Positions 13,515 through 26,175 of a stretch of DNA of 64,000 nucleotides are shown piece by piece (position 1 is the first letter of the stretch; each line of letters starts with the position of its first letter). The position numbers and the translations under genes were made by a program. The notes beneath the pieces were generated by a model. That model was not told the DNA's origin and searched no databases. It saw only the letters and a list, made by a program, of their open reading frames with translations. Origin of the DNA: Sipunculus nudus (Eukaryota > Annelida > Sipuncula > Golfingiida > Sipunculidae); contig CM049316.1 in NCBI GenBank assembly GCA_026874595.1, positions 17,011,839 through 17,075,838 on the forward strand, given 5' to 3'.

Positions 13515-14774
13515 AGTACCCTCATTAAAAAAGCAGAAGGCTAGAACCGGTGTAGCGATTCCAGATTAGTGTCCGATAAATTGAATCGATTTCAGATTAC
13601 CCCTTGTGATTTCAGAACCCCCCACCCTTAAAAAAAAACAGTGTTTAAATTTCAGTATGCTTATTATTTACTTAAATATCTTATTTTTTACTGGATATAT
13701 CCAAACTATAGATTGAAACTGCGTAAATTTGCTTTTCTGGATATGAAGAATTTTTTGTTTTTATTTTTTCATAATGAATTTATTTCCAACTGTTAATTTG
13801 CATATAACCTTCAAAAATGTTAATAGATATTACGACTAACTAAGTTCCGCTAAGTCCTGGACCAACTTTTAATAACCCTGAGATCTCGTGGGAGTCACGG
13901 CAACCACCTACCGATCATTGTCTGAATATTCAAATGATCTGGGTGAATATTCAATTGACCTGCTCTAACGCAGTTTGAGCGGGCAAAAACGCCACAGTGT
14001 CAATATTGCAAGTTGCTGCTCTTGACTGAATTTCTCAGTGGAAATCAGTGCATGTAATAATAATTTTTAGAATTTGTATTGTTCATGCCCTTTCAAAATT
14101 GTTGTACAAGTTTGCAGAATTTTGCCATTTTTTGTCTTCCACTACATTTGCAACAATTAACATTATAAGAATGAAAGTGCTCTCTCACTTCATATATTCT
14201 TATACTTTCGTATCAGAATCCATTGAACTATACTTGTTTTTGAAGTGCAGTCTGACGTTCCTTCTCTACACTTTACTATATTTTTATTTTATCCCTATTG
14301 GTCGAATAAATGACATGGAGTGCAAAAAGATTCCACATACATGCAGTCGATTGGCCGCTTATATGTTCCGTTGCTTATAGATAATAACTGTTCAAATAAA
14401 GTTCATCATGGTCAAATCACTCGTAAAAAAATTAGAGATAACATTTCCTAGTGAAAACACTGCACTGTGTACTTCTCTACATGTACACAGCTTACTTCTC
14501 GTGCATGCATCTTTGTTTATTTTTTATATTTCTCATAGAGGTTTATACTCCGAGGGGGAAACCGAGAGCACCCATTTTAACTTCAGATGTTTATATATGC
14601 TCTACGAAAATGTATGTCCGGTATATTTTGCTGTACATGTATTTGCTTATAATAATAATAATATATATTCCCTATAGAATTTATCTTGATGTTTGTGTAA
14701 TAAATAATTAGACAGGTAAGTAATAAGGCAAGTCAGCAATAGCAGGTGTACTGGTATATGCATGCTTGCTGAAC

Positions 14775-14776
<2 letters not shown>

Positions 14777-14842
<66 letters not shown>

Positions 14843-14843
14843 G
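14777..14843. repeat. (TA)n microsatellite
   Basis: About 33 TA units with one TG change near the end. Confidence 0.95.
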
Positions 14844-15530
14844 ATGTATCGTCTTTGGTGTATTAGGTTTGAACTATTTGATTATAGAGTAATCAATCTA
14901 TCGACTTTGTCTCACTCGAAAGACTATCAGCCTTCTACTATATCATAAAATATTGTTCTTATGTAACATTTTGTACAAGCTATACGGGAAATATAAGAGA
15001 AATATTTAATGTAAATATTCGTTCATTCGACTTCAGTGACAAAGATACCAAATTTGAGTTCACCGTGCATGAACATTTCAAATGTACGGGAATTCCCTGT
15101 CAGTCAATTTGAAAATGGTTAAAATTAATTAATTAAATTCATTATCAAAATATGTGTTCACCAATCTCATAATATATAACTACTGTGAACTCTTGCCTTT
15201 TCGTGATATATTTAATGAAGCTGGTTTGCTGTATAAACGCTGAAATGTAAAAAAAAAAAAAACTGTTGTGACACTTTTTGTACCTGAACACTCGGTTACC
15301 CCTTATATATTGAGGTAACCATTTTTTTTCAAAAGTAATATAGCACTGGACCCACTTTTTTCCTGTAAAAAGGTGGTTTCTGGTTTTAAATTCCCAATGA
15401 TAACTGATCTCCTGATAAACCCGCAGCCCATGCGCTGAGAGCGTATAACTTTCCATCCGTCATTCATCTCAATTTTAAAATATACTTGAGGATAACTGCC
15501 TTTAACTAAGAGAAGTATATAATGATTTAT

Positions 15531-15532
<2 letters not shown>

Positions 15533-15602
<70 letters not shown>
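15533..15602. repeat. (TA)n microsatellite
   Basis: About 35 uninterrupted units. Confidence 0.95.
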
Positions 15603-15607
<5 letters not shown>

Positions 15608-15803
15608 GTGTTCTATCCATGCATGGGCAAGTCACATTTTAGAATGATAAAACGTATACACGATATTATCTCAAGCTTGGTTTTCGTTTTTGCTTATCTT
15701 TGTCTTCGCTCTATCTTTCTTAAACAATTAATTTTAAATTATGTTTGAATTTTTATTTTTCCGGCGAAATATTCCTTTGGTTGCACATGTATTTATGTCT
15801 TTT

Positions 15804-15805
<2 letters not shown>

Positions 15806-15879
<74 letters not shown>
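15806..15879. repeat. (CT)n-(TA)n compound microsatellite
   Basis: About 20 CT units run straight into about 16 TA units. Confidence 0.95.
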
Positions 15880-15883
<4 letters not shown>

Positions 15884-16132
15884 GGATTTATAATTCAGAT
15901 GGGATGTTATATGAATTCAAACATATTTTTAATTGGATTTTGATTAACAGAACGGATTAATCAGGGATGGTACTGACAACATATATACATCGTTGTTAAA
16001 AAGTCTCCACCACAGGAAGGACTCCCGAATGCATATAACAAATGTTAAATTTAAATCCTAATTGACCAATTTCAATATAAATCTTGGACGCTGATTGTGG
16101 CTCTTTGCCTGGGGTTTTTAAATATTAGCATG

Positions 16133-16274
16133 CAGGCGCGGATCCAGAAAATTTTGCAGGTAAGGGGTCAACGGGTGTCATGCATAAAATTTGTCTGAAA
16201 AAAAATATTGGTTTAGAGTGGTGGGTGGTGGGGGGGGGGGGGGGGGGTACGGCCTCCCCTTGGGTCCGCGCCTG
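16133..16274. mobile_element. G-tract MITE family, short copy
   Basis: Terminal inverted repeats CAGGCGCGGATCCA and CAGGCGCGGACCCA, 142 bp, with an 18-nt poly-G run inside. No clear target duplication. Confidence 0.55.
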
Positions 16275-17219
16275 ACTTTTGTTTTGTTTTTTATTTCTTT
16301 TAAATATGTTTAAACAGAGTGCAGACATGCATGCACAATATTAATAAATAAATATGAATTATTAATAAGTTTCGGTATATATTTTACCTAATATGAAATT
16401 TCCTGTTTTAAGATCTTATATACTATAACGCTATGTGAATCCTTTGGAAAAGAAATTACCTTGAAATGTCTGTCATCATGTAAATGGTGCAAGTTAGTTC
16501 TATAGACATGCATGCTGTATAATATAAATTAAAATAAATTCGGATAAATTAAAAATTAAATCTTGCTCTATATTGCATGCATTAATGTCCACCATCCGGC
16601 TAGTCATGCAAATATCGCATGTATTCATATTATAAATTGGCGGTTCTGTATAGGCACATGCATATATATGCATTCACGTAACATGTATAATCCAAATGCA
16701 GGTAATAAACATTTGCAAAAACAACACATCACCAGATCGCGGGTATTTAGGTTCTAGATCATGCCCGGTTATTATAATATAAATATAACAGAAGACATGC
16801 AAATATACAGAAACTTACAGAAACAGTTTTGATTAACTTGTGCTTGCTTTCGCGGTGTTTTCTCAGTTAAAAACTTTCGCTTTCCTTAATTCTCATTGTA
16901 GACGATGAATGTACATTTATAGTTTCATTTACATTTAAAGAAATTATTGTGTAATGTTATATATTTGCATATATCGAAAAGAAACATACCACAAATAAAT
17001 TACATAGAGTTTCCTTTGGCTTTAAAGATTATTTTATTTGGCAACTTAAATTTGTTTACTTATAGGCTTCTTACTGGTTAAATATATGAATAAATAATCG
17101 TTTAACAATGCATACAATGTAAGAAATGTATATTATAAGAATTGCAGGTTTGTGTAATATATATGTAGCTAGTTACAGAGATTTTTTTTAAGGAAAAAAT
17201 CTTTGCTTTTTAACCATAT

Positions 17220-17545
17220 CTGCTAATTTACAGATTGAACCCGGCCCGTTAAGCTCGACCTCAGGGAATGTTTCTAATTTTATCACTCTTTGGGAGGTCT
17301 CGCGTTGGTACAGTCTCTATATCTGGTTTCCGGGGGGAGTATAATATGGTGTTTATTGCCTATTTCAGGCTGTTTGGTTTACCGTACCAGTTATTATTAT
17401 CAGAAGTGGGCGGGGTTTTTCCGGTTCCTGTTGAAGTGCCACTGCTGGATGAAGGGCGTGAACGACGGGAGGATAGAGAAGTTAAAGTCAAGGGCACACC
17501 AAGATGGGCGGGCTTAACGGCACTGAAAGATAAACACAAAGGGCA
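17220..17545. other. GC-richer segment with overlapping short ORFs
   Basis: Two plus-strand frames stay open for 75 and 99 codons. Neither peptide is recognised. Regulatory sequence or a cryptic exon are both possible. Confidence 0.2.
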
Positions 17546-17624
17546 AAAACAATTAAATTTTTATTGACCGTTCATAGCTTGTAGCTGAGCTCCTTAAAAA
17601 GAAACAGTCGATAGGATAAATTAA

Positions 17625-17627
<3 letters not shown>

Positions 17628-17689
<62 letters not shown>

Positions 17690-17719
17690 TGCGTGTGTGT
17701 GTGTGTGTGTGTGTGTGTC
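17628..17719. repeat. (TA)n-(TG)n compound microsatellite
   Basis: About 29 TA units followed by GCGTGCG and about 11 TG units. Confidence 0.95.
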
Positions 17720-18278
17720 TGGTGTGTGTTATACTTACCGATATTTGCATTGTACGTGCACACATATTTGTATGGTACAATTTTTGCCATTATATTTTTC
17801 ATCTATGTTTGGCTAATACTACCTAATATATTTATAATCCTAAGGAGATAAACTGAAAAAATAATATAAAGTATTTATGCAAAACGCAAAGTCTCAGTAG
17901 CTCCTTTTTCATATTAGAATACATTGGTTGTTAAAGCCTAGATATATATCTGTGTAATGGTTAAACCGTGCGACAATGTAAAGAAATACTGCTTAATCAC
18001 AGAGACCATCATAAAAAGATGAAATATACTGACTAAGCTAAAGCTGCTAATAAATGAATACTATTCGCAACACAAACCGTAAACGTTTTTAGGCAAAATT
18101 CATTTGGTATAATTTAGAGATTATATTCACCTGTCATGTTCCTAAGGATTGCTCTTTTACCTTTATAATAATTTGGTTATTCAAATTCAGTTATTATATT
18201 TGTTAACTTCGTGCCAGTGTTCACATATAACACCATAAAACGCAGCAGTCCGACGTAAATTATGCACGTTGGAACCGG

Positions 18279-18371
18279 TCACGTGACACTGTTCTGTGTA
18301 AGTGGGGCGTAGCTTGCCCTCGCCTGCAGAGGTCGCGCTTTTCGCAAAGTACAAATGGCGGCGGCGTGAGT
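18279..18371 (+). promoter_or_regulatory. Promoter-like segment: E-box plus ATGGCGGCGGC and donor
   Basis: A perfect palindromic TCACGTGA (18279-18286) is followed 76 nt later by AAATGGCGGCGGC, a YY1-type initiator/start-codon context, in a CpG-containing region. The ATG at 18355 is followed after 11 coding nt by GTGAGT (18366-18371), a consensus donor. This would be a tiny first coding exon (Met-Ala-Ala plus two bases). No partner exon was identified. Sequence to about 18690 stays GC-richer. Confidence 0.35.
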
Positions 18372-18699
18372 CGTTTGGCGTCAGTGGGGTCCCGTTTTTA
18401 TCTTAACGATCGCTCTCTGAGAGCTGCCCATGTATCACATCTTTCCAGGTCGACATCTTATCTAGAGCGTCCTAATCTAAATGATTACAATATGACAAAG
18501 TGTCGAGTGGTTCTAAGTTCTACTGGAACGAGACGTCAAGGGGAGCTCGACGGATTCCACTTGCTGCCAGCCCAGGGTGTACAAAACACGCAGCCGGCAC
18601 ACAGCAAACCCCGCACAGCAAGAAGCGTCAAGTTCCCAATGATATTATATCTCATTGACAAAAACTACAGGCGAGGCTTTAATAACGACTGAACGAGCT

Positions 18700-19670
18700 G
18701 CTGCTACTTATATATAGAGCTTACTTCTATTGGTTTATGGTTGCATTTTCCTTTCTTCCAAAGAAACAGATATATCTAGTTCGCTGTGTAGATGCCAAGC
18801 CATGATTCTTAAAATTATGTGCATAAGGTTAACAGCATGGTACCCTCTAAATTAATAAATGTTATATTTGGTACCATAAAATGCATTCATTGTATATGTT
18901 TTTATTACAATTTAATAGTATAACAATCAGGATATATTGTTAATACATGATCGAAAAAATAAATATATTTAAATAGGTTTATCTTTCAAAGATCTATAAG
19001 AAAACTTTCTCGGTTTAGCTACTTTATGTTAACATATAGATCTTAACATCTGAAACATAAAAATTCCTTCTGTCTTCTCAGAATCTTCGCATATATGTTT
19101 TTATAAATTTCCAATAACTCGCCGTTTAAAGCTAATAAAACGCGAAAGGCTTAAACAAACAATGCATTTGTTTTAAATAATTAAAGCCTATACATTTTAT
19201 TTACAAGTATAATAGATTTGTAAATAATATCGTGAGTCTTAAGCTGTAATATATACGCAGAATATATACATTCAACCAAGCTTTTTTATACACGTTGCAT
19301 AGTTTGTCTGTTAGCGGTTAACTTCACTTAGAATTACCCAGAAGGTTATAAACTGATTTATATGAAATCTAGTAGAGGATTAAATGAAAGCTAAAAATGA
19401 AGGAACATTCAGTTTTGAGGTATATAACCTGGATCACCATATTTATTAATGTATTTGAAATGCTTCTTTTCATTGTAGTTAAAGTATGTTTGTTTACCCA
19501 GCCGAGGTCTCGAGTCTTTTCTGTGCTTAATAGTACACACCACGCATGCACATGCATGGTGTAATCGGGATCCTGTTTACATATATGCTTCCCTGACTAT
19601 ACTTTCTAGAAAATAACAGATCTGGTGGTGGAACTGCCAATTAGATGAGAACAGAGGTACCATGAAATTT
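18700..19670. other. AT-rich non-coding stretch
   Basis: Between the 18.3-kb promoter-like segment and the SINE; nothing recognised. Confidence 0.5.
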
Positions 19671-19675
19671 CATTC

Positions 19676-19990
19676 AGCTTATGTGGCTCAAAGGTATAGA
19701 GCACAAGACTCAAAGACGGGAGATCGTGAGTTCTAATCTCAGCCAAGGCGCTGAGATTTGTCATGCAGAGTGAGCGCTCTGAAGGTTTAATGGGTAGACT
19801 GTACCCAATAGTCGTGATTCCCTCGCAAACGATTGCGCCTTTCGGGGGTTCCTCGGTGATATGACCCAGCAATAGGGATGACACATGCACATCCACGACC
19901 CGTGGTACCCTGAGCCTGGTTGACACCATGCAGGATAATCGGGTAAGAGCCCCTGCATGTCACGAAGACCAGAACAGGATTTGAACTTTG
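19676..19990 (+). mobile_element. tRNA-derived SINE
   Basis: The head resembles a tRNA: A-box-like TGGCTCAAAGG (19683-19693) and B-box-like AGTTCTAATCT (19729-19739), 35 nt apart, with a T-arm-like GTGAG...CTCAG pairing. About 220 nt of unrelated, GC-richer body follows. The A box matches consensus well; the B box has one key change. The 3' end is not sharply visible. Confidence 0.6.
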
Positions 19991-20674
19991 CAGATGAACA
20001 TAGTACCTAGTTAAACAAGCATTTTAAATAATGAAGGTGGTTAATAATTATAAGATAATTATTCAGGATTAATAAACTGTAGTTAAGAAACCATAGTGCA
20101 TTTATATGCGTTTATCACGACTCACTTTATAATACATGTTTACCACTACGCTGAATTTCTTCCCACTTTAACCAAAACTATTAAATCTTTAAGTCAAGTT
20201 CGTTTAAGTCAAGAAGCAAACTGAAAATTTTTGATAGGCGCGTTGGTGTGGCATGACAAATTTATGGTATATTCTACCTTTAAATCTGGTCTTTTAATTG
20301 TAATTTAAAGATGTCTTTTTCAAACAAGCAATCTTTTGAATCATTCTTTTGACGCATTCTAATCAATATCATGAATTATTTTACATTTACGCATGCCGGG
20401 GGAAATATAAACCTTAATATACAGTTTCAGAAAACTGCATCTTTTTAATAAACAATCTTGGATTTGTTAAAAAATATTTTGATGCCATCTCAAGATTAGA
20501 CGTTCTTAATTATCTTATACCGATGCTTGATCTATAATTAACTTTATATTTATTGTATCCTTCATTATTGAGTTTTATAGTGTTGGGTCAGCGCCTATCA
20601 ACACATGCATATATATATTTTTGATGGATGTTGTTGATGGATGGTGTTGATGTTACATGTTGCTTTGTAAATAG

Positions 20675-20805
20675 TAGGGCTAGGTTTCGCTTATAGATAC
20701 CGTTTTGCAATATACTGCTATGTATATGTGCATGGTATCATAATTCATGCGATACGTTTTGCGATATTTTCATGCACTGTATCACATTTGTAGGAAATGT
20801 TTATT

Positions 20806-20859
<54 letters not shown>

Positions 20860-21476
20860 ATTTATTTATATTATTATAATTCTTTATCATATTAAATTTT
20901 ATTACACAATAAAGGTTTATGCCGATCAGTTTATTTCAGACACGTAATATGGCAATATTTCTAATGTACTTATATTAGCACTTATATACTTGTTGTTGCC
21001 AGTACCAAAAGAAACATTTGAAATAGTTTTCTTTAGGCCTCACATGTCAGGTAACTTAGCAATTAGAGAATTCTGGACAGTGTTTAGCAATTGGAGGGTG
21101 AGATGCATGATGTGCAAAATCACAGCCATGCACCACATCGCAACAAATCTTAAACAATTAATATATACTTGTTCCTCCTCCAGTTATCATAAGATGCGAG
21201 GAAATAATATTAATAATTGATTAATTATTATGACCGTGTTAAGCACCTTTTTCATTTTGCTGTGACTGATCTTTGGCATATCAGACAAACTTGAACATTT
21301 CGACTAAACGTCTACCGTGGCGGCTTTAACTTTAAGCCTTTCCCATTAAAGTTTTTCCTCACGTTTAACAAAATATCGTAAAAATATCGATATTTGAAAA
21401 CTGTATCGCGATATATACACAATATGCGAATCAACGTATCGCGATATACAGATGTTTCGATAATATCGCATCCCTG
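20675..21476. mobile_element. Possible hAT-like element with GATATCG-rich ends
   Basis: The left end is TAGGGCTAGGTTTCG; the right end inverted is CAGGGATGCGATATTATCG. Both sub-terminal regions are rich in GCGATA/TATCGC words in opposite orientation. The interior holds (TTA)n-(TA)n. Target duplication is unclear. Confidence 0.4.
20805..20856. repeat. (TTA)n-(TA)n compound microsatellite
   Basis: ATT/TTA units followed by about 14 TA units, inside the putative element at 20675. Confidence 0.9.
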
Positions 21477-22104
21477 TAGTAAAGAGTGGTTAAAACAAGG
21501 GACCTATGGGTCACGGCGCTCAGCTGTTATATAAGATAAAAAATATGATTTTGAAATGAGGTACATGCTGGTTTTGTGTGGAAATAAATATAAGCTGTAT
21601 TATGAGTTGTTAGTGTTAAGCTTATGTATGATTTTGATAGTTTCTTTGGAGACAGGGAAGAGATTAATTTCATTTATTTTATTAACAAATGGAGTGCCAC
21701 TGTCATACAGATTTTGACTTGGCCATAAAACTGATAAGCAGCACATATAAGATAAAAAGTTTAACTATTTATTAAAATTTAATAACAAATATTGTGCCAA
21801 ATATAATTTTTTTAAAAATAATAAGAGAATCATAGGATTTTTTTAATAAAATATAACTGAAATGATTATTAAAATAATATAATAGAATATATTCATGAAT
21901 GCATTCATGAATACATTTTGAAAGTATTTGCACTGGTATTCAAATACTTTCATTTTTACCTGAATTCCCATTCTTATGCAAGAAATTTTATAATGGAGTA
22001 CATATTCATATTCATATTCATATAATTTTGCTAAGTATTCGCACCATGTCTGGTATTTATTCAGTTTTAGCCAAACAATGATGTTGAGAATCCAGAATAT
22101 AAAC

Positions 22105-23722
22105 AAAGGACCCATGGGTCACGACAACCAGCTCAATTTTTGCAAATGCTAAATATGAAAAATATTCTATTGAAATGTTTTTTATTTATATAAGCATATG
22201 AGAAGCTGAGAGGAAAGGGCCCTCCTACTTGGTTATAGTAAAGTTCTCAATATATGATTGCAAACTAATACTCTGACAAGACTGTCATGAAGAAAGACAG
22301 TAAAAGTTTTGAGATACTGTGATGCATATGAAAAATTTGCAAATGGACAGGCAAGTGGACAGAATGGACTAATACCTTCATTTCACTTTCAAGGGAATAA
22401 TGCATTTAAGTTTATATATAACAACATGGCATCTACAAAATTATTCCTTGAATCCCTATTAAAACTTTTTGCACATTGGAGTTTTCAGTACATGCTTAAT
22501 TTCATTCACCGAAATAAAATAAAAGATTCAGTATATTTGATAAAATAAAAACATCTTTTCAAATAAAGTATACACACTGTTGGTTGAATGAGGGACAAAC
22601 AATATCATTATGCTAATTACAATCTCAGCTATAATTAATTACTGGAATTAATAGTCAATTTCACACCTGGTGAAGTTTTACTCTTTTGAAGTAAAGCATT
22701 TTCATAGCAATACATCACTTTGTGGACACAATTAAATGTGCACTTTTATCATTGTAACCCTGGTGGTACAATATAAAATCTAAAATGTAGCATGTCCAAG
22801 AATAAAATAAAATTCAGAAAATTATAACATTCATCTAGTTTATGCACCAGCTGGGGGGGGGGGGGGTGAGTGCAGGGCAGAGGGGAAGCCTGCTAGTAGT
22901 GGCCAAGCTGGGCCAAGGCAAGCTGCCTGGGGTGGGTTACATAATGCAAGTGAAGGCTGTACTACTAGGTGGGCCAGATGTAAACAACACTTGACATGGT
23001 GTATGAAAACTTGAATAAAAGCTACTCTTTTCGAACAATTTCTTTGAAATTTCAGATTTTGAAAGATTAAATCCTTGTGTATATATGCTGTGAAAATAAA
23101 ATCAACAGTACTTACAGGGAAAAAACGTGCCACTGCCAAATTTGGACAAAATTTAAGGGATTGATTTTTTATTTATGCTAATAACTTGAACAATTTGCAA
23201 AATTCAGATCTAATTTTGGGTAAACAATTGAATCTTGATTAAATAAAGTTATATTCCTGAAAAAAAGTCTCCAGCTTCAGCAATTCTCATGTTAAGTGAG
23301 CAAATATATTTCCTGATTTTTAAAAAAATTGCATTATATTTGGGCCTATAACTTCAAAATAATACCCAATACTGACCTAATTTTTGATATGTGCACAGAA
23401 AATGTATGGAAGAATATGAATACTAAATCTGATCAAAAACAGATCAGTGATTTTGATATTAGGCAGCCTTGAAGTGTAACAATGGCTTTTTTATGGAAAA
23501 CGGAGGGTTTTCCTTAATATCTCGAAGGAACGAAGTTCTAATGACCCAATTCTTGGTATGGTAGGAGATTTTGGGGACATCTAATGGTATGCAGAATTTT
23601 GGATTCGTAGGTCCAACAGTTTTAAAACGTGCCCTGTTAACGGACGGACGGCCGGACGGACGGACGACGGACAAAGGACCACGACTATAGCTCAGATGAC
23701 TTATAGTCAGCTGAGCTAAAAA

Positions 23723-23725
<3 letters not shown>
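22105..23725. mobile_element. Bivalve-type interspersed repeat with GGAC-repeat tail
   Basis: The left edge is GGACCCATGGGTCACG. The right part (23459-23725) has a run of GGAC units (23640-23672) and the tail TCAGCTGAGCTAAAAA. The left-edge word is also at 21503-21519, about 600 bp away in the same direction. I recall similar starts and tails in bivalve genomes; the internal extent is inferred. Confidence 0.4.
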
Positions 23726-23762
<37 letters not shown>

Positions 23763-23776
23763 CATACATACATACA
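23726..23776. repeat. (TA)n-(TACA)n compound microsatellite
   Basis: Directly follows the GAGCTAAAAA tail of the bivalve-type repeat, so it may have grown from that repeat's 3' tail. Confidence 0.9.
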
Positions 23777-24097
23777 TTTGTCTTTAAAGCCAGCTATTCT
23801 CCTGCCTTGTGTGTAGAATGTTTGCTATTCCTGGCTTATTCTGTGCATGTATAATAATGAATCTAGATTATTCCCATTATGAAAAGTTATAATAACGTCT
23901 TTGTGACGGATGATGAGCTTGCTATCTACAAGCTGTTGGTAAAAAGAGGGACATGCATCCATACTGACAAACAGAAACAAAAACATTTAATCGAAGGTTG
24001 ATGGTGGCATATGTAACATGTGGAAGTCACTAGTTCCTAAACATCATTTTTAAAACTTCGTTTGCATTGTCACCAGACGTATTTATTGAATTAGTAT

Positions 24098-24240
24098 ATG
24101 GATTATTTTGGTAGGCTCCCGACGTTTTATTATAAACGCATGGATATGAACAAAACGAAGAGCCCGTCTGTCAAGGGATCTGAGTTTTTGGCAGAATTTT
24201 ATAAAAGGATAAAAGGGAATAGCTTTATTAAATAGACATG
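24098..24240. mobile_element. Fragment related to the 44571 MITE
   Basis: Shares GATTATTTTGG, a TATAATAAACG-like word, ACAAAACGA and GAGCCCGTCTGT in the same order as the right half of the 44571-44960 element. It lies in or just past the 3' end of the PH-domain gene. Confidence 0.45.
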
Positions 24241-24392
24241 GAATATCGAAGTCTTTAGTGCATGAGCCCCTTGAATAAGAGAAGTGTACTGGAGTCACAT
24301 TCACAGACACACCGACAGACACGCAGCCTCTGACTCTTGTACAAGCTGAATGGGAAGGCTGAAAGTCATATATATCAACAAGGGTTTACAGC

Positions 24393-24398
24393 TTTATT
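24393..24398 (-). terminator. Candidate poly(A) signal of the PH-domain gene
   Basis: AATAAA on the minus strand, about 510 nt past the stop. It is the first such hexamer I see downstream; another is at 24229-24224. A compound GT/GA microsatellite occupies the start of this putative 3' UTR. Confidence 0.35.
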
Positions 24399-24833
24399 AT
24401 ACCGAGACATATAACAACCTAACTACACTGAATACAGTGTCTACAGTCTCTATACGTCTACATCAATAATTCAAATGCCTCTGAATGTCAGACAATTAAG
24501 CATATCACGCAGATGATAATACTGAACCCAAAATGTTTTTGTACAAATTAAAAAAAAATGTTTGTTCAATATGTACACTGACTTAGATACAATGTAAAGG
24601 CACATGATATATATCTGTTGCTTTGAAGAATTTCTGTACGAGTAAGATGCCGATCTTTTGGTCTCACGATTGCATTTTATAGTCCATCTAAATGCACGTG
24701 ACCTGCCATGCAAACTGGCAGTGTGAAAATTAGTTTTATGTATTCCGTAATTTCTACATTAAATATATTTCGAACCAATAATGTTTAGTCCTTCACAACT
24801 CTACAATGCTACAGTTTGTCCTATGTAAGACTT

Positions 24834-24837
<4 letters not shown>

Positions 24838-24870
<33 letters not shown>

Positions 24871-24894
24871 ACAAACACACACACACACACACAC
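24838..24894. repeat. (CT)n-(CA)n compound microsatellite in the 3' UTR
   Basis: About 15 CT units and 9-10 CA units, starting only 11 nt past the stop codon of the PH-domain gene; in the transcript it would read (UG)n then (AG)n. Confidence 0.95.
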
Positions 24895-24905
24895 TCAGGT
24901 TGACC

Positions 24906-26175
24906 TCAGGATTCTGTATTTACACCTATATGTCTCGCCGTCCGTGCGGGAGAATTCCTTCCCCTTAGTGTTCCAGTCGACTCCACATTCAAGTCATCAA
25001 TCAAGGTCATTAAGTGCGACAAGATCTCGTCATACTGGACGGTGACCGGACGAACCGGCGACTGTTCACATTTAGTCTCTTTCAGTACGTCCGTGACCCT
25101 CTGATTGACCTTGACCTTCCCACAAAGCTTAGAAGCATCACTTGCTGATCGCTGCAGTTGAAAAATTTTGGAAGAATTTCGTTTTTCTTTCTTCTCAAAT
25201 TTAAATATTTGTGATTTCACTCGTAATTTTCGTCGTATATGTGGACTAGGCGTAACAATGTCTGATGTTGTGCGACTGAGGTTCGTTCTGTAGACAGTTA
25301 AGTCGGACAGAATACGTCTCGGTCTACCAACTTGACTCTTTTCAATTTGCTTCATTAGTTCTTGCTTTGCCTCGTGCCGCTTTCTTTCACGTCGTGTTTC
25401 GGCGACTTGGAGCGCCGCCTCGTGGGCTGGAAAACAGCTCTTCTGTGAATGCCTATTCAAGTCTTTACACGAATCCATATTTTCGAAGACATCATACACA
25501 TCTCCATTGGGTAGTTGAAGTTTATTGGACCAATTAGCATAGCTGTCGCCGTGACTGTTCCGCAGCGAATCTTGAGAACCAAGCGTAGTGGGCGTAACTG
25601 CGGAATTTTTATCGTCATCATCGTGGCTCACATTATCATATCTGTGACTTTTTTCACTAGCTGCACTTTCAGTAGAAACATATGACGTTTGATCCGTGAA
25701 TGAACCTGAATTCCTCACATGCATACTTTTGTCGGAACGATAATTTTCCTTTTGGTCCGACGATAAGCACGGCTCGTGAGTTTGGATATTATCGCCCACA
25801 GAAGCCGTATTTCTAACACCTTTACTGTCCGCGGTCATGGTAGAAACATCCTCTGTTGATCCCTCGTCCACCATTGGGAAGTTACAGCGGGACAGTCTGA
25901 ACACTTGCTGACTAATATATTTCTGTCTGTTAGTTCTTCGCATGACATTATTTACATGACCTTGTTGGTCTAAGCCTGGTAAGCCGTGGAGAGCTCCAAA
26001 GCCTGCCACTCTGTCGCTCTGACTCCGTTTCAGGTTGACTCGCCGTTTTGGTATTGCTCCTGATCGCTCTGCTGCAACAGATCTGGTGACGCTGTTGGCA
26101 TTTAGTTCTTCAAGCTGCCCAGAGATGGCGACAGCGTCCAGTGTGAAACAGCGCAGTGGCTGGGCGATGTTTTCA
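24906..26175 (-). CDS. Exon 4 (last coding exon) of the PH-domain gene
   Basis: The acceptor is TTTGTTCTTTTTAG before 26175; the first base completes a split GAT codon. The exon runs open for 422 codons to a TGA at 24908-24906, by far the longest open frame here. It carries the tyrosine motifs (Y381, Y414, Y429, Y583), a His-Asp run (SHDDDDK), basic patches (RRERKRHEAK, HIRRKLRVK) and a short amphipathic Leu/Ile segment near the C-terminus (EILSHLMTLIDDL). The pattern is typical of a disordered docking tail with a conserved C-terminal helix. Confidence 0.85.

Larger units (their letters stand above)
12490..17215. other. AT-rich stretch with MITEs and microsatellites
   Basis: Holds two G-tract MITE copies and three long TA/CT arrays. 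No gene recognised; ORFs near 14.0-14.7 and 15.1-15.6 kb are AT-biased or microsatellite-derived. Confidence 0.5.

Noticed and set aside
19970-19990. Minus-strand AGTTCAAATCC resembling a tRNA B box
   Set aside because: No A box or cloverleaf arms at the right distance; it lies at the SINE edge.
23459-23674. 71-codon ORF beginning SVVRPSGRPS
   Set aside because: Lies wholly in the GGAC-tailed interspersed repeat; the peptide is a by-product.
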